Assembly (NCBI GenBank): GCA_947496705.1
Contig: CANMDW010000028.1
Span: 1-64,000, forward strand
Origin: an uncultured Aquimarina sp.
GTDB lineage: Bacteria > Bacteroidota > Bacteroidia > Flavobacteriales > Flavobacteriaceae
DNA: 64,000 nucleotides
Direction of reading: 5' to 3'
Under the pieces are notes generated by a model that was not told where the DNA came from, searched no databases, and saw only the letters and a list, made by a program, of their open reading frames with translations. Position numbers and translations under genes: made by a program. Shown here piece after piece: positions 10,018 through 19,208 of the stretch; positions within the stretch are counted from its first letter, which is position 1; each line of letters opens with the position of its first letter.

Positions 10018-10530
10018 ATGAAAACCATAAGTAACATTATTATATTAATTTTTATACCATTATCAATGTTTGCGCAACAAAAAAAGAAATTACCAAAGTC
10101 CAAAGTAGATTATACTGCTTTTTTAGAAATGTCTGAAGAAATTATGGAGTATCGGCAGGAACGGTTGATATCTCTGGATGTATTTCTAAGTTATATGGCC
10201 GACGAAAACACCATTTTATTAGATACCCGTTCTGAAGCAGCCTATAAAAAGAAGCACCTTAAGGGAGCTATGCATATTAACTTTTCAGATTTTACAGCAG
10301 AAAAGCTGGCAAAGCTAATCCCGTCTAAAGAAACCAGGATTTTGATCTATTGTAATAACAATATTGATGGCGATCTTGTACATTTTGCCGCCAAAATGGC
10401 TCCACTGGCATTAAATATCCCGACATTTATAAATCTTTATGGTTATGGATATAAGAATGTTTATGAATTATCATCTTTGGTACCGATAAAAGATAAAAGA
10501 TTGCAATTTGAAGGTACTGTCGTGAAATAA
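10018..10530 (+). CDS. Exported rhodanese-like domain protein
   Basis: 170 residues with a signal peptide (about 1-19, ending in FAQQ). A rhodanese domain spans about residues 55-150: ILLDTRSEAAYKKKHLKGAMHINFSDF is the typical first half, and the catalytic-loop Cys is present in LIYCNNNIDGD. Family members transfer sulfane sulfur or serve as phosphatase-like/binding modules; substrate unknown. It is followed by a strong bidirectional terminator shared with the convergent PorP/SprF-like gene. Confidence 0.8.
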   Translation: MKTISNIIILIFIPLSMFAQQKKKLPKSKVDYTAFLEMSEEIMEYRQERLISLDVFLSYMADENTILLDTRSEAAYKKKHLKGAMHINFSDFTAEKLAKLIPSKETRILIYCNNNIDGDLVHFAAKMAPLALNIPTFINLYGYGYKNVYELSSLVPIKDKRLQFEGTVVK

Positions 10531-10547
10531 GAGCGGTTTCTAATCAA

Positions 10548-10583
10548 ACAACAAATGCCGGCTGTTCAGCCGGCATTTGTTGT
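10548..10583. terminator. Bidirectional terminator between convergent genes
   Basis: A 17-bp near-perfect stem (acaacaaatgccggctg and its complement) around a tiny loop, placed between the stops of the rhodanese gene and the PorP/SprF-like gene. AT-rich flanks allow function in both directions. Confidence 0.85.
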
Positions 10584-10604
10584 ATAATGTATAATAATTC
10601 TTCA

Positions 10605-11627
10605 CTATTTAGAATTCACCGCAGGACATTTACAGTTCCAACGTTCTTTACGTTTCCCGAAATCGTATCCCAGGGTAATCTGGTGAAACCCACCATCGCT
10701 CAAAACAACAGAATTGGCTTGGTAACTATAGGTATACCCTACCATCCATTTTTTGTAATTGACCCCTAAAAAAGGAGTGAAATATTGTAATTGCTGACTT
10801 TCTATGGAGGTACCATCTTGAGAAAACTCTGCTCCATCCAAACTACGTCTGTATGACAATCCACCCCATAATGTTGTAACTTCACCAAGGTCTCTATATA
10901 CTTTTAAATTACCATCAATAGTACTTTCCTTTGTCTCATCGGTAGCCTGATACATAATCGATGGCTCTATACTCCAGGTATCACCTCCAATACCAAATAA
11001 ATATCCTAAAGAAAAGATATATCTGCGTTGATTATTGGATTCTTGTACGGGTGTATCATTATCAAAGGTGTCGCGGGTAACAGGTAAAAGATTCTTAACT
11101 GTAAAATGAGCATACCATTCGAAGAGATTATACGATATCCCAACATCAACATTATAATAGGTATCTTTTTGCACTCTATCCAGAATTATAGGATCGGGAT
11201 CTGTAAAATCCTCAAGGCCTCTTAAGTCAACATTTGATTGGATAAATCCACCACTCACTCCAAAAGATAACATATTTAAATCTGTTCTGTCTCTTGAAAA
11301 CAGCAGATGATATGCAAAGGTAAGATAGACTCCGGTTTGAGAAAACCGCCCATTTTCGTCTTTGAACAAAATCCCTCCCAAGCCTGCCTTTTCTCCTGCT
11401 CTGAAGTTAATATTTAATGTTTGCAAATTAGGAGCATTGTCTACATCAAACCATTGTTTCCTCGCAGTAAGCCTAATTTTATTGGCATTGGCAGCACCAG
11501 CCATAGCCGGATGTACCAAATACAAATTATCTGAAAGGTAATCGGCATATACAGGAATTCCTTCTTGCGAAAAAATCAGTTGAGAAGTTAGCGCTAAAAA
11601 TGCTACATAAATCGCTTTTAAGTTCAT
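10605..11627 (-). CDS. PorP/SprF-family type IX secretion-associated outer-membrane protein
   Basis: 340 residues with a signal peptide (ends LIFSQ). The N-terminus EGIPVYADYLSDNLYLVHPAMAG followed by RLTARKQWFD is characteristic of the PorP/SprF family, as is the barrel end LGYDFGKRK. Family members sit in the outer membrane and are linked to type IX secretion substrates and gliding motility. No large adhesin gene is adjacent, so its cargo is not evident. SprA, the translocon of the same system, is encoded further along the window. Confidence 0.85.
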   Translation of the reverse strand: MNLKAIYVAFLALTSQLIFSQEGIPVYADYLSDNLYLVHPAMAGAANANKIRLTARKQWFDVDNAPNLQTLNINFRAGEKAGLGGILFKDENGRFSQTGVYLTFAYHLLFSRDRTDLNMLSFGVSGGFIQSNVDLRGLEDFTDPDPIILDRVQKDTYYNVDVGISYNLFEWYAHFTVKNLLPVTRDTFDNDTPVQESNNQRRYIFSLGYLFGIGGDTWSIEPSIMYQATDETKESTIDGNLKVYRDLGEVTTLWGGLSYRRSLDGAEFSQDGTSIESQQLQYFTPFLGVNYKKWMVGYTYSYQANSVVLSDGGFHQITLGYDFGKRKERWNCKCPAVNSK

Positions 11628-11860
11628 TTGGGCTCTATCGTTTATGGGGCTAAATAGAATATTGTGAATTTAACATAAACTGTTAAAAACAATTTATATT
11701 GTGGGGCTTCACTATTAATTTTTAAAACAAATCATCATTTGATGATTGTTTCAAAGATATAAATTTTTGTCACAATGCAGGATTCTACGATTTTTGACGA
11801 CCAATTAGTTAAAAAGTGTTAGTACCACAGATAGTATACCGATATCGTATTGCTTTTTAG

Positions 11861-11868
11861 TAAATTTG
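11861..11868 (+). promoter_or_regulatory. Candidate -7 promoter box TAAATTTG for the Nfu gene
   Basis: TAAATTTG matches the Bacteroidota -7 consensus TAnnTTTG and sits 14 bases before the ATG. No clear -33 TTTG at the expected distance, so this is tentative. Confidence 0.45.
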
Positions 11869-11882
11869 CCAAAAATTAGTGT

Positions 11883-12788
11883 ATGGAAAAGAATTTTGAA
11901 ATAAAAATAGAAGCTACATCAAACCCAGGAATTGTAAAATTTGAAGCCAATTACTTTTTGACACAACATACCAGTTATGAATTCGAAAATATTGACCAGG
12001 CCAAAAATTCTCCCTTAGCGCAACAATTATTTTATTTACCATTTGTTAAAAGAGTTTTTATTGCACAGAACTTTGTGGCTATAGACAGGTATGACATAGT
12101 AGAGTGGACAGATGTTCAAGACGAAGTAGCAGAACAGATTAAAGAGTATTTAAATAGTGGTCAACCGGTTGTTAATGAAATCGAAACCACCAAAAAAGCT
12201 GCTATCACCATTTATGCAGAAAGCACTCCTAATCCTGCAGTATTAAAATTTGTTGCCAATAAAAAATTGGTGACCTCAGGGCACGAGTTTAAGAATATTG
12301 ATGATGCCAAAGAAGCTCCATTGGCACAGGAATTGTTTCATTTCCCATTTGTCAAAGAAGTATATATCAATGAGAATTATATCTCTGTGAGCAAGTATGA
12401 TGTTGCCGATTGGAACGATATTACGATCGAGGTCAGAGAATTTTTACGCAATTACCTGGAACAAGGTAAAGAAGTATTATCGGCCAATGCCACTGTTTCA
12501 AAAAATGAAATTGAAAAACAGGCAGATACAGATTTCGAAAACCTGGATGACGTATCCAAAGACATTGTAAATATTATCGAAAAACATATAAAACCAGCTG
12601 TAGCCAGTGATGGAGGCAATATATTGTTTGATTCCTATGACCCCGATAGCAAAGTGGTAAAAGTTATCTTGCAAGGTGCCTGTAGTGGTTGCCCATCGTC
12701 TACATTTACATTAAAAAATGGGATTGAAAACATGTTGAAAGAGAAGTTAGAGGGCAAAGTTGAATATGTAGAAGCTATCAATGGGTAG
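11883..12788 (+). CDS. Nfu-type Fe-S cluster scaffold protein with duplicated N-domain
   Basis: 301 residues. Two tandem Nfu N-domains (about 1-95 and 103-195) share the pattern ESTPNPAVLKFVAN / EATSNPGIVKFEAN and APLAQELFHFPFVKEVYI / SPLAQQLFYLPFVKRVFI. A C-terminal NifU domain (about 220-300) carries the cluster-ligating CxxC in GACSGCPSS. Such proteins hold a 4Fe-4S cluster and pass it to apo-enzymes in the cytoplasm. Most bacterial Nfu proteins have one N-domain; the duplication appears common in Flavobacteriia. Confidence 0.92.
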   Translation: MEKNFEIKIEATSNPGIVKFEANYFLTQHTSYEFENIDQAKNSPLAQQLFYLPFVKRVFIAQNFVAIDRYDIVEWTDVQDEVAEQIKEYLNSGQPVVNEIETTKKAAITIYAESTPNPAVLKFVANKKLVTSGHEFKNIDDAKEAPLAQELFHFPFVKEVYINENYISVSKYDVADWNDITIEVREFLRNYLEQGKEVLSANATVSKNEIEKQADTDFENLDDVSKDIVNIIEKHIKPAVASDGGNILFDSYDPDSKVVKVILQGACSGCPSSTFTLKNGIENMLKEKLEGKVEYVEAING

Positions 12789-12912
12789 TTCAGCTAGAAA
12801 ACCTTAAATACGTCGGAAATATGTTAAAATATTGCCTGTTTTTATTTTAAAAAGACCGAAGTATCTCGTACCTTAGAGATTCTTTTAAAATTTTAACTTA
12901 AAAACTTACAAA

Positions 12913-13113
12913 ATGGCAATTATTAAAGTTATTGAAGTGTTAGCAAATTCTGATGAAAGCTGGGAAGATGCGACCAGAAAAGCAGTAAAGCAAGCTGGCA
13001 AAACAGTAAAAAACATTCGTTCTGCCTGGGTAGCAGATCAAAGCGTGGTGGTAAAGGGTAATGATGTAACCGAATTTAGGGTAAATCTGAAAATCTCTTT
13101 CGAGATCAATTAA
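12913..13113 (+). CDS. Dodecin family flavin-binding protein
   Basis: 66 residues, the usual dodecin length. It shows the family pattern KVIEVLANSDESWEDATRKAV and the flavin-stacking Trp in IRSAWVADQ. Dodecins assemble into hollow dodecamers that store or buffer riboflavin, FMN or CoA in the cytoplasm. It lies 124 bp after the Nfu gene and is followed by a terminator. Confidence 0.93.
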   Translation: MAIIKVIEVLANSDESWEDATRKAVKQAGKTVKNIRSAWVADQSVVVKGNDVTEFRVNLKISFEIN

Positions 13114-13137
13114 AAAAATTATCATTTCTTTATTATG

Positions 13138-13168
13138 AGCATCCTGAATTATTCGGGATGCTTTTTAT
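13138..13168 (+). terminator. Rho-independent terminator of the dodecin gene
   Basis: Stem agcatcctgaa / tcgggatgct (one wobble) with a short loop, followed by ctttttatattttt on the plus strand. Confidence 0.85.
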
Positions 13169-13318
13169 ATTTTTAGCACATGTTTAAAAAGAATATAAAC
13201 TGAAAATGAATAGTTTGAGGTTTTGATGAAGTTTCAAATGCCGAGTATATCTAGATATTTGCAGCATTTGAAATAAAATCACAGTGCTAAAAATGAACTC
13301 ATGTAAACTATACAATAA

Positions 13319-15415
13319 GTGAAATACTGGTTTCTAATCCTATCAATTCTTGCCACTTCGTGCACAAGTCAAAATAAACCTATGGAGCATACCTATACCA
13401 ACGACCTAATTCATGAGGCTAGTCCGTATCTATTACAACATGCACATAATCCTGTAAACTGGAAACCCTGGGGGCCATCTGCCCTGGATCAAGCCAAAAA
13501 AGAAAACAAACTTATCATTATTAGTATTGGTTATGCTGCCTGTCATTGGTGTCATGTGATGGAACATGAAAGCTTTGAAGACCCCGAAGTCGCAGAAATC
13601 ATGAATGCCAATTACATAAATATAAAGGTAGACAGAGAAGAGCGACCAGATATAGACCAGGTATATATGAGTGCAGTACAGCTAATGACCGGAAGTGGTG
13701 GCTGGCCCTTAAACACAATTGCTCTACCCGACGGAAGACCCGTTTGGGGAGGTACCTATTTTCCGAAAGGAAATTGGGTAGATGCATTGAAACAAATTGC
13801 AAACTTATATGAGAAACAACCAGAAAAGCTGGTAGCATATGCCGAAAAATTAGAAGAAGGTATCAAAACAGCAGACATTATTGAAGTAAATACTGATGAA
13901 ATAACTTTTGAAAAAGAGTTTATTGCTTCGACTGTAGAGGAATGGAGCAAACATTTTGACCATCAGAAAGGAGGAACCAAAAGAGTTCCTAAATTTATGA
14001 TGCCCAATAATTATCAATTCCTGCTCCGATATGGGTATCAGACCAATGACAAAGCAGTATTGGAATACGTAAAAAATACGTTGACAAAAATCTCTTTTGG
14101 TGGCGTGTATGATCATGTTGGCGGTGGATTTTCACGATATTCAACCGACGGAAAATGGCATATTCCACACTTTGAAAAAATGTTGTATGACAATGCGCAA
14201 CTGGTAAGCCTATATGCAGATGCTTATTTGATAACAAAAGATCCCTGGTACAAAAATGTGGTATTCGAAACCTTGGATTTTGTATCCCGGGAGCTCACTA
14301 ATAAGGAAGGTGCTTTTTATTCATCTCTTGATGCCGATAGCAATACTGCAGATGGGGAACTGGAAGAAGGTGCTTTCTATGTCTGGACAAAAGAAGAGCT
14401 AAAAAAAATCTTAGAAGAGGATTATGAGCTTTTTTCAGCGTATTATAATATTAATGCATATGGTTTATGGGAAAAGGGTAATTATGTTTTAATCAGAAAA
14501 GATAGTGATCCCGAGTTTTGCAATGAATATAATATCAACAACGAGGAGTTATTTAAAAAAGTAACGCAATGGAAAAAAGCATTACGCTATGAACGTGAAA
14601 AACGTTCCCGACCAAGATTAGATGATAAAACGCTAACATCCTGGAACGCTCTTATGTTAAAAGCATATCTGGATGCATACCGTGTTTTTGGGAAACAAGA
14701 ATTTTTGGACAGTGCTATAAAAAATGCAAACTTTATCAAAAACAACCAGTTAAAAAACGATGATTCCTTATTTCACAACTATAAAAATGGGAAAAGTACT
14801 GTTAATGGATATTTAGAGGATTATGCAACAGTGATAGAAGCGTTTATTACTTTATATCAAAACACATTTGACCAAGAGTGGATAGACATATCTGAACAGC
14901 TCGCGGCATATACATTTAAGCATTTTTTTGATAAAGAGAAGAATATTTTTTATTTCACTTCAGATGAAGATCCTTCTCTGATTACCCGTACCATAGAATA
15001 TAGTGACAATGTAATCCCTGCGTCTAATTCGATTATGGCCAAGAATCTGTTTTTATTATCTCATTATTATGATCGCATGGATTATTTGGAAATAAGCAAA
15101 CAAATGCTGCACAATATAAAGCCTCAAATCCAGTCATATGGTTCAGGCTACTCAAATTGGCTGGACCTTACACTCAATTTTTCTTTTAACTTCTATGAGA
15201 TAGTAATTATTGGCAATGAAGCGAAAGATAAATTACGAGAGCTAAATAAAAAATATATTCCAAATAAATTACTTGCCGGTAGTCTATCGGACTCTGAAAG
15301 AGCTTTGTTAAAAAACAGATTTGTTGAAGATCAAACGTTGATTTATGTCTGTGTTAATAATTCATGCAAATACCCTGTTGAAGAAATAAAAGAAGCGATA
15401 AATGCAATGAAATAG
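13319..15415 (+). CDS. YyaL/DUF255-type thioredoxin-domain protein
   Basis: 698 residues from a GTG start; the leader ending in ILATSC is a lipobox that supports this start, and no ATG in frame precedes it. An N-terminal thioredoxin-like DUF255 domain (about 20-180) shows the family signatures SPYLLQHAHNPVNW and YAACHWCHVMEHESF with its CHWC motif. An alpha/alpha-toroid of the six-hairpin glycosidase type fills the rest (WHIPHFEKMLYDNAQL, DDKTLTSWNALM). The YyaL/SPATA20 family is widespread but without an agreed reaction. Most relatives are cytoplasmic, so the lipoprotein leader is notable though seen in Flavobacteriaceae. Confidence 0.88.
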   Translation: MKYWFLILSILATSCTSQNKPMEHTYTNDLIHEASPYLLQHAHNPVNWKPWGPSALDQAKKENKLIIISIGYAACHWCHVMEHESFEDPEVAEIMNANYINIKVDREERPDIDQVYMSAVQLMTGSGGWPLNTIALPDGRPVWGGTYFPKGNWVDALKQIANLYEKQPEKLVAYAEKLEEGIKTADIIEVNTDEITFEKEFIASTVEEWSKHFDHQKGGTKRVPKFMMPNNYQFLLRYGYQTNDKAVLEYVKNTLTKISFGGVYDHVGGGFSRYSTDGKWHIPHFEKMLYDNAQLVSLYADAYLITKDPWYKNVVFETLDFVSRELTNKEGAFYSSLDADSNTADGELEEGAFYVWTKEELKKILEEDYELFSAYYNINAYGLWEKGNYVLIRKDSDPEFCNEYNINNEELFKKVTQWKKALRYEREKRSRPRLDDKTLTSWNALMLKAYLDAYRVFGKQEFLDSAIKNANFIKNNQLKNDDSLFHNYKNGKSTVNGYLEDYATVIEAFITLYQNTFDQEWIDISEQLAAYTFKHFFDKEKNIFYFTSDEDPSLITRTIEYSDNVIPASNSIMAKNLFLLSHYYDRMDYLEISKQMLHNIKPQIQSYGSGYSNWLDLTLNFSFNFYEIVIIGNEAKDKLRELNKKYIPNKLLAGSLSDSERALLKNRFVEDQTLIYVCVNNSCKYPVEEIKEAINAMK

Positions 15416-15599
15416 TCATTTGTCGTTAAAATTGGTTTTTTATCGTTAAATTACGGTTTTACCACACTAAAATTATGTGAATTCTTTAACATAATGCTAT
15501 TTTTGATGAAAATAAAAAACCACAAATGACTTGTGATTAATGAATTCGTAAAAATTATGTTATTTATTGATTTTTATTCATAAAAATGTCAGTTTTATT

Positions 15600-15607
15600 T
15601 ATTTTTG
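15600..15607 (+). promoter_or_regulatory. Candidate -7 box TATTTTTG upstream of first paralogue
   Basis: TATTTTTG fits TAnnTTTG and lies 21 bases before the ATG at 15629. The second and third paralogues carry the related TACTTTTATC at a similar distance, suggesting shared control. Confidence 0.4.
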
Positions 15608-15628
15608 TTCAACCTAAATCATATAACT

Positions 15629-16327
15629 ATGAAAAAAATAGCGACTATCTTAATTTTATTTGCAACTACTTCGGTATTTGCACAACTTCCAGAATCCTTA
15701 TTAGTTCCGACACAGCGAGCAACAGCATACGATGATTATGAAGGAACTGTATATTCCAAAACAAAATATCAGGAATCTAGTATCATAGATGAAAGATCAG
15801 GTACTCACAATGCAAAATTAAAATACAATATATCTACCGATGCTTTAGAATATAAAAAAGATGAAAATCTTTATCATATTGAAAAGCAACCTACAATTCA
15901 TGCCAGAATAGATGGCGAATATTTCTACTATTGCAATTTTAAAAACCCAAGAGGGGTAGATAGACCCGGATACTATATCCTGGTAGAATTAAATGACCAG
16001 TATAGAATATATAAAAAATACACACTTAAGATAAAAGACCCTATAAACAATGAGGTTACTCATTCTCATATGCCCGGAGAGTTAAGAATGATAGTCACCT
16101 ATTATCTTGAGGAAAATGATATGATTTTAGAACTGCCCATGAACAAAAAAGAAATGTTAGCATCTTTTAGCGATAAAGAAGAAGAATTGAAGGCATATCT
16201 CAAGAAAGAAAAAATACGGTTCAGAAAGGAAGAAGACCTTATTCGACTTGTTGCAAGATACAATGCGTTAAAAAGCAATGACACAACAAGAACAAGAAGT
16301 CTCTTAAGCAATGTAATGCGCCGATAA
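15629..16327 (+). CDS. Exported protein of unknown function, tandem paralogue 1
   Basis: 232 residues from the ATG at 15629, which begins a clear signal peptide (MKKIATILILFATTSVFAQ); the frame is open eight codons further upstream but that part is not a leader. I do not recognise the family. Two homologues follow directly (16686-17384, 17706-18407). Shared features are LP.(S/N)LL.(P/S)T(Q/E)R at the mature N-terminus, HARID..YFYYC.FK in the middle and LIRLVARYNALKS...SLLSNV at the end. The C-terminal third is rich in Lys/Glu and probably helical. A perfect 18-bp terminator follows. Confidence 0.75.
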   Translation: MKKIATILILFATTSVFAQLPESLLVPTQRATAYDDYEGTVYSKTKYQESSIIDERSGTHNAKLKYNISTDALEYKKDENLYHIEKQPTIHARIDGEYFYYCNFKNPRGVDRPGYYILVELNDQYRIYKKYTLKIKDPINNEVTHSHMPGELRMIVTYYLEENDMILELPMNKKEMLASFSDKEEELKAYLKKEKIRFRKEEDLIRLVARYNALKSNDTTRTRSLLSNVMRR

Positions 16328-16383
16328 AAAAAGTTATATATTAAATGTTACTATATATTTTAGAATAGTAACGCAACAATAAT

Positions 16384-16424
16384 AAAATGTGCTATTAAAA
16401 ATTTTTAATAGCACATTTTTTATA
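16384..16424 (+). terminator. Rho-independent terminator after paralogue 1
   Basis: An 18-bp perfect palindromic stem (aaaatgtgctattaaaaa and its complement) followed by a T-run. The remaining 16425-16685 is AT-rich upstream sequence of the second paralogue with no other visible element. Confidence 0.85.
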
Positions 16425-16685
16425 CAAAAACAATTAAATAAGATTGCTTAATAAAAGGCATCTAAATATCAAATTCAAACGTTTTCGTAAGTAAAATCTT
16501 TCATTTTTATGGGAAAACCATAATAAATGTATGTCAATTTTATGTTAAAATTGCGATTTTATTCTCAATAATTGTATGCTTTATATCATTTCATTGAAAA
16601 ATCCATAAAAATATAACTAAAAAATTTATATTATTGCATTTAAACGGTGTTTTATTTACTTTTATCGTACCTAAATAGACAAAAC

Positions 16686-17384
16686 ATGAGAAAATTATTA
16701 CTTTTGCTGTTTTTAATAGCATCATCTACTTTACTTGCACAATTACCTAGAAATTTACTTACCTCTACCGAAAGAGTCTCTTCTTTCGATGAGTATGATG
16801 GAACTATTTACATGAGGTCTGGTTATAAAGAATCTAGTGTTGTAGATGAAAGAGCCGGTACTTATGATGCCAAATTAAGATATAACGTTTACACCGATGC
16901 ATTAGAATATACACAAGGTGGAAAATTTTATAATTTAGTCAAAATTTCTACTGTTCATGCCAGAATTGATGATGACTATTTTTACTACTGTGATTTCAAA
17001 ACCCAGCGTAGATTAAAAAGAAATGGATACTATGTCCTGGTAGATTTAAACGATAAATATCGTATTTACAAAAAGTTTACACTAAAGTTCAGAGAACCAG
17101 AACAAAATTCAATGACCAAGATAGCTGCTCCCGGAGAAATCAGAATGATTACTACATATTATATAGAAGAAGCAGGAGTGATTATGGAACTTCCCACAAA
17201 TAAGAAAGATATGCTTGCGACATTTAGTGATAAAGAAAATGATCTGAAACAATATCTTAAAAAGGAAAAAATTCGTTTAAAAAAGGAGGAAGATCTAATT
17301 AGGCTGGTCGCAAGATACAATGCATTGAAAAGCTCTGATAGCAACCCGTCACAAAGTCTTTTAAGTAATGTGATAAGACAATAA
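16686..17384 (+). CDS. Exported protein of unknown function, tandem paralogue 2
   Basis: 232 residues from the ATG at 16686 (signal peptide MRKLLLLLFLIASSTLLAQ). It aligns along its whole length with the genes before and after it; examples are FDEYDGTIYMRSGYKESSVVDERAG and the tail LLSNVIRQ. It has its own AT-rich upstream region rather than an operon link, so the three copies are probably transcribed separately. Function unknown. A beta-rich front half and a charged helical tail are all that can be said. Confidence 0.75.
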   Translation: MRKLLLLLFLIASSTLLAQLPRNLLTSTERVSSFDEYDGTIYMRSGYKESSVVDERAGTYDAKLRYNVYTDALEYTQGGKFYNLVKISTVHARIDDDYFYYCDFKTQRRLKRNGYYVLVDLNDKYRIYKKFTLKFREPEQNSMTKIAAPGEIRMITTYYIEEAGVIMELPTNKKDMLATFSDKENDLKQYLKKEKIRLKKEEDLIRLVARYNALKSSDSNPSQSLLSNVIRQ

Positions 17385-17705
17385 GATACCCACTATATTT
17401 TGTCGCAAATAAAATTAAGAGATACTATTTTTTTACCGGTAAACATGTAAAAAAATAACCAAAAAAACAGTGTTTGAGATCTTTTTATCAAAATATCATT
17501 ATTTTTATGTAGTATATTTTCTTTTTTTAATAGTGAATTCGGAAAAAACACACGAATATTCTGTTAAAAACATTTAATTTAACATTAATAATTAAACCAA
17601 AACTACATTAATAAAAATAATCTATAAAAAAAGTCTCATAATTTTGATTCCCTTGCGTTTAATCCCTTATTTTATTACTTTTATCCAACAAAACCCCTAT
17701 ATCAC
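17385..17705. other. AT-rich intergenic region between paralogues 2 and 3
   Basis: 321 bp, very AT-rich, no ORF. It ends in a candidate promoter-like TTACTTTTATCC about 30 bases before the third paralogue. I see no convincing terminator for the second paralogue. Confidence 0.5.
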
Positions 17706-18407
17706 ATGAGAATAATACTACTCTACCTATTTTTGGTAATTTCTCCAGCTTTATTTGCACAATTACCTATAAGTTTATTAACTCCCACAGAAAGGATAAA
17801 TGCTTTTGATGATTATGAAGGTTCTATGTATATGAAAGGAAATTACAAAGAATCTAGTATCATTGATGAAAAGACAGGCACTTTTGATGCAAAACTAAAA
17901 TATAACTTCTATACCGATGCTCTTGAATATGCAAAGAACTCAGATTTGTATGTAGTAAATAAGAATACAACCATCCATGCTAGAATTGATGGCGATTATT
18001 TCTACTATTGTGAATTCAAAACGCAGCGAGGTTTAAGAGAAGAAGGCTATTTTGTTTTAGTAGAATTAAATGATCGCTATAGAATCTATAAAAAATTCAC
18101 TTCCAAAATACTAAACAAAATAGAGGGCACCATTCAAAGAGAATCGACCAAAGGAGAAATTAGAATGATTACTACATACTACCTGGAAGAAGCTGGTGTA
18201 ATTATGGAGTTACCTATGAATAAGAAAGGGATGCTTGCAGCATTTAGCGATAAAAAAGAAGAGTTAATACAGTATCTAAAACAAACAAAAATCCGTTTTA
18301 GAAAAGAGGACGATTTAATCAGATTGGTATCCAGATATAATGCCCTTAAAAATTCTGATTCTGGCCCGTCACGAAGTCTTTTAAGTAATACGGATCGAAA
18401 TAACTAA
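17706..18407 (+). CDS. Exported protein of unknown function, tandem paralogue 3 (overlaps tsaB)
   Basis: 233 residues with a signal peptide (MRIILLYLFLVISPALFAQ) and the same conserved blocks as its two upstream neighbours (HARIDGDYFYYCEFK, LIRLVSRYNALKNSD, RSLLSN). Its last 62 bases run antisense through the 3' end of tsaB, so two conserved protein tails are encoded on opposite strands of the same DNA. No terminator stands between them. Confidence 0.75.
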   Translation: MRIILLYLFLVISPALFAQLPISLLTPTERINAFDDYEGSMYMKGNYKESSIIDEKTGTFDAKLKYNFYTDALEYAKNSDLYVVNKNTTIHARIDGDYFYYCEFKTQRGLREEGYFVLVELNDRYRIYKKFTSKILNKIEGTIQRESTKGEIRMITTYYLEEAGVIMELPMNKKGMLAAFSDKKEELIQYLKQTKIRFRKEDDLIRLVSRYNALKNSDSGPSRSLLSNTDRNN

Positions 18408-19023
18408 CATTTTCGAAGTCCTTCTGCAAAAATTTAATATAGCTTAAACTTGCCATCTCTTTTGAAGATGGCAATTTGTTTTGTATAAAAACAGCATTGT
18501 TATCTTTACAGATTGTAGAGAATTTTTCTACACCATTGCCAATAAAGTATACTTTTCTATTTTGTAAATACTCAGAAAAAGAAGCTTCTGTAAGAATTTC
18601 GGCTTTTGTTTCCCTTATTTTCTTATGAGCATCTGAAAAAACCGCAGCATACACTTCCATTCTACGAGCATCGAGCATCGGAACAATATAACATCCATCC
18701 TCTGATTTTACCTGCAATGCTAACGACTCTAAGGTAGATATTGACAGTAAAGGGATTTCTAATGCATAACACAGTCCTTTGGCCGAAGAAACACCAATCC
18801 TAAGTCCCGTATATGATCCTGGGCCCTTACTCACAGCAATAGCCGAAAGGTCTTTTAAAGATAAACCAGGTTTCTTTACCACCTTATCTATAAAATTATG
18901 TAATCGCTCTGCATGAGAATACTTTACATCATAATCTTCTTCTATGCTAATTACCTTTCCGTTTTTGGTTAACGCTACAGAACAATTGGTTGTTGAAGTT
19001 TCTATACAAAGAATATAGTGCAT
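18346..19023 (-). CDS. tsaB: tRNA threonylcarbamoyladenosine biosynthesis protein TsaB
   Basis: 225 residues. The ASKHA-type N-terminus (YILCIETSTTNCSVAL), SHAERLHNFID and the hallmark SKGPGSYTGLRIG identify TsaB, the partner that supports TsaD in forming t6A at position 37 of ANN-decoding tRNAs. The C-terminus FDPYYLKDFV is the usual family end; seven more residues (TGQNQNF) follow. The 3' end lies inside the convergent paralogue 3. A candidate -7 box lies just upstream. Confidence 0.93.
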   Translation of the reverse strand: MHYILCIETSTTNCSVALTKNGKVISIEEDYDVKYSHAERLHNFIDKVVKKPGLSLKDLSAIAVSKGPGSYTGLRIGVSSAKGLCYALEIPLLSISTLESLALQVKSEDGCYIVPMLDARRMEVYAAVFSDAHKKIRETKAEILTEASFSEYLQNRKVYFIGNGVEKFSTICKDNNAVFIQNKLPSSKEMASLSYIKFLQKDFENVSYFDPYYLKDFVTGQNQNF

Positions 19024-19039
19024 TTTCTAAAAATTTAGG

Positions 19040-19047
19040 CAAAGATA
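19040..19047 (-). promoter_or_regulatory. Candidate -7 box TATCTTTG for tsaB
   Basis: The minus strand reads TATCTTTG, an exact TAnnTTTG match, 17 bases upstream of the tsaB ATG. The -33 region falls inside the left arm of the inverted-repeat element at 19053-19208. Confidence 0.5.
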
Positions 19048-19052
19048 CACTT

Positions 19053-19208
19053 ATACCATTTGTTGTTTGAATTTACCGGAAAAGAAAATGAAGGTTTTTT
19101 GCTTCAGTGAAAAAAAATCAAGCAAGCAGAGCTACGGTTTATTTTTATGCTGAAACTGGGGTGAAAAAAGAACATTTTATTACGGTAAATTCAAATGATA
19201 AATGGTAT
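19053..19208. repeat. Inverted-repeat (MITE-like) element of about 156 bp
   Basis: The 26-bp left arm (ataccatttgttgtttgaat + ttaccg, 19053-19078) is matched by an inverted right arm (19183-19208) at 23 of 26 positions. About 104 bp lie between, with no ORF. The right arm ends on the first base of the adaptor stop codon. Non-coding sequence with long terminal inverted repeats suggests a miniature transposable element; a large RNA hairpin is the alternative. Confidence 0.55.

Noticed and set aside
15414..15531. Possible second MITE from the pair agtcatttgt / acaaatgact
   Set aside because: The arms are only 10 bp with weak extension, too short to separate from chance in AT-rich DNA.
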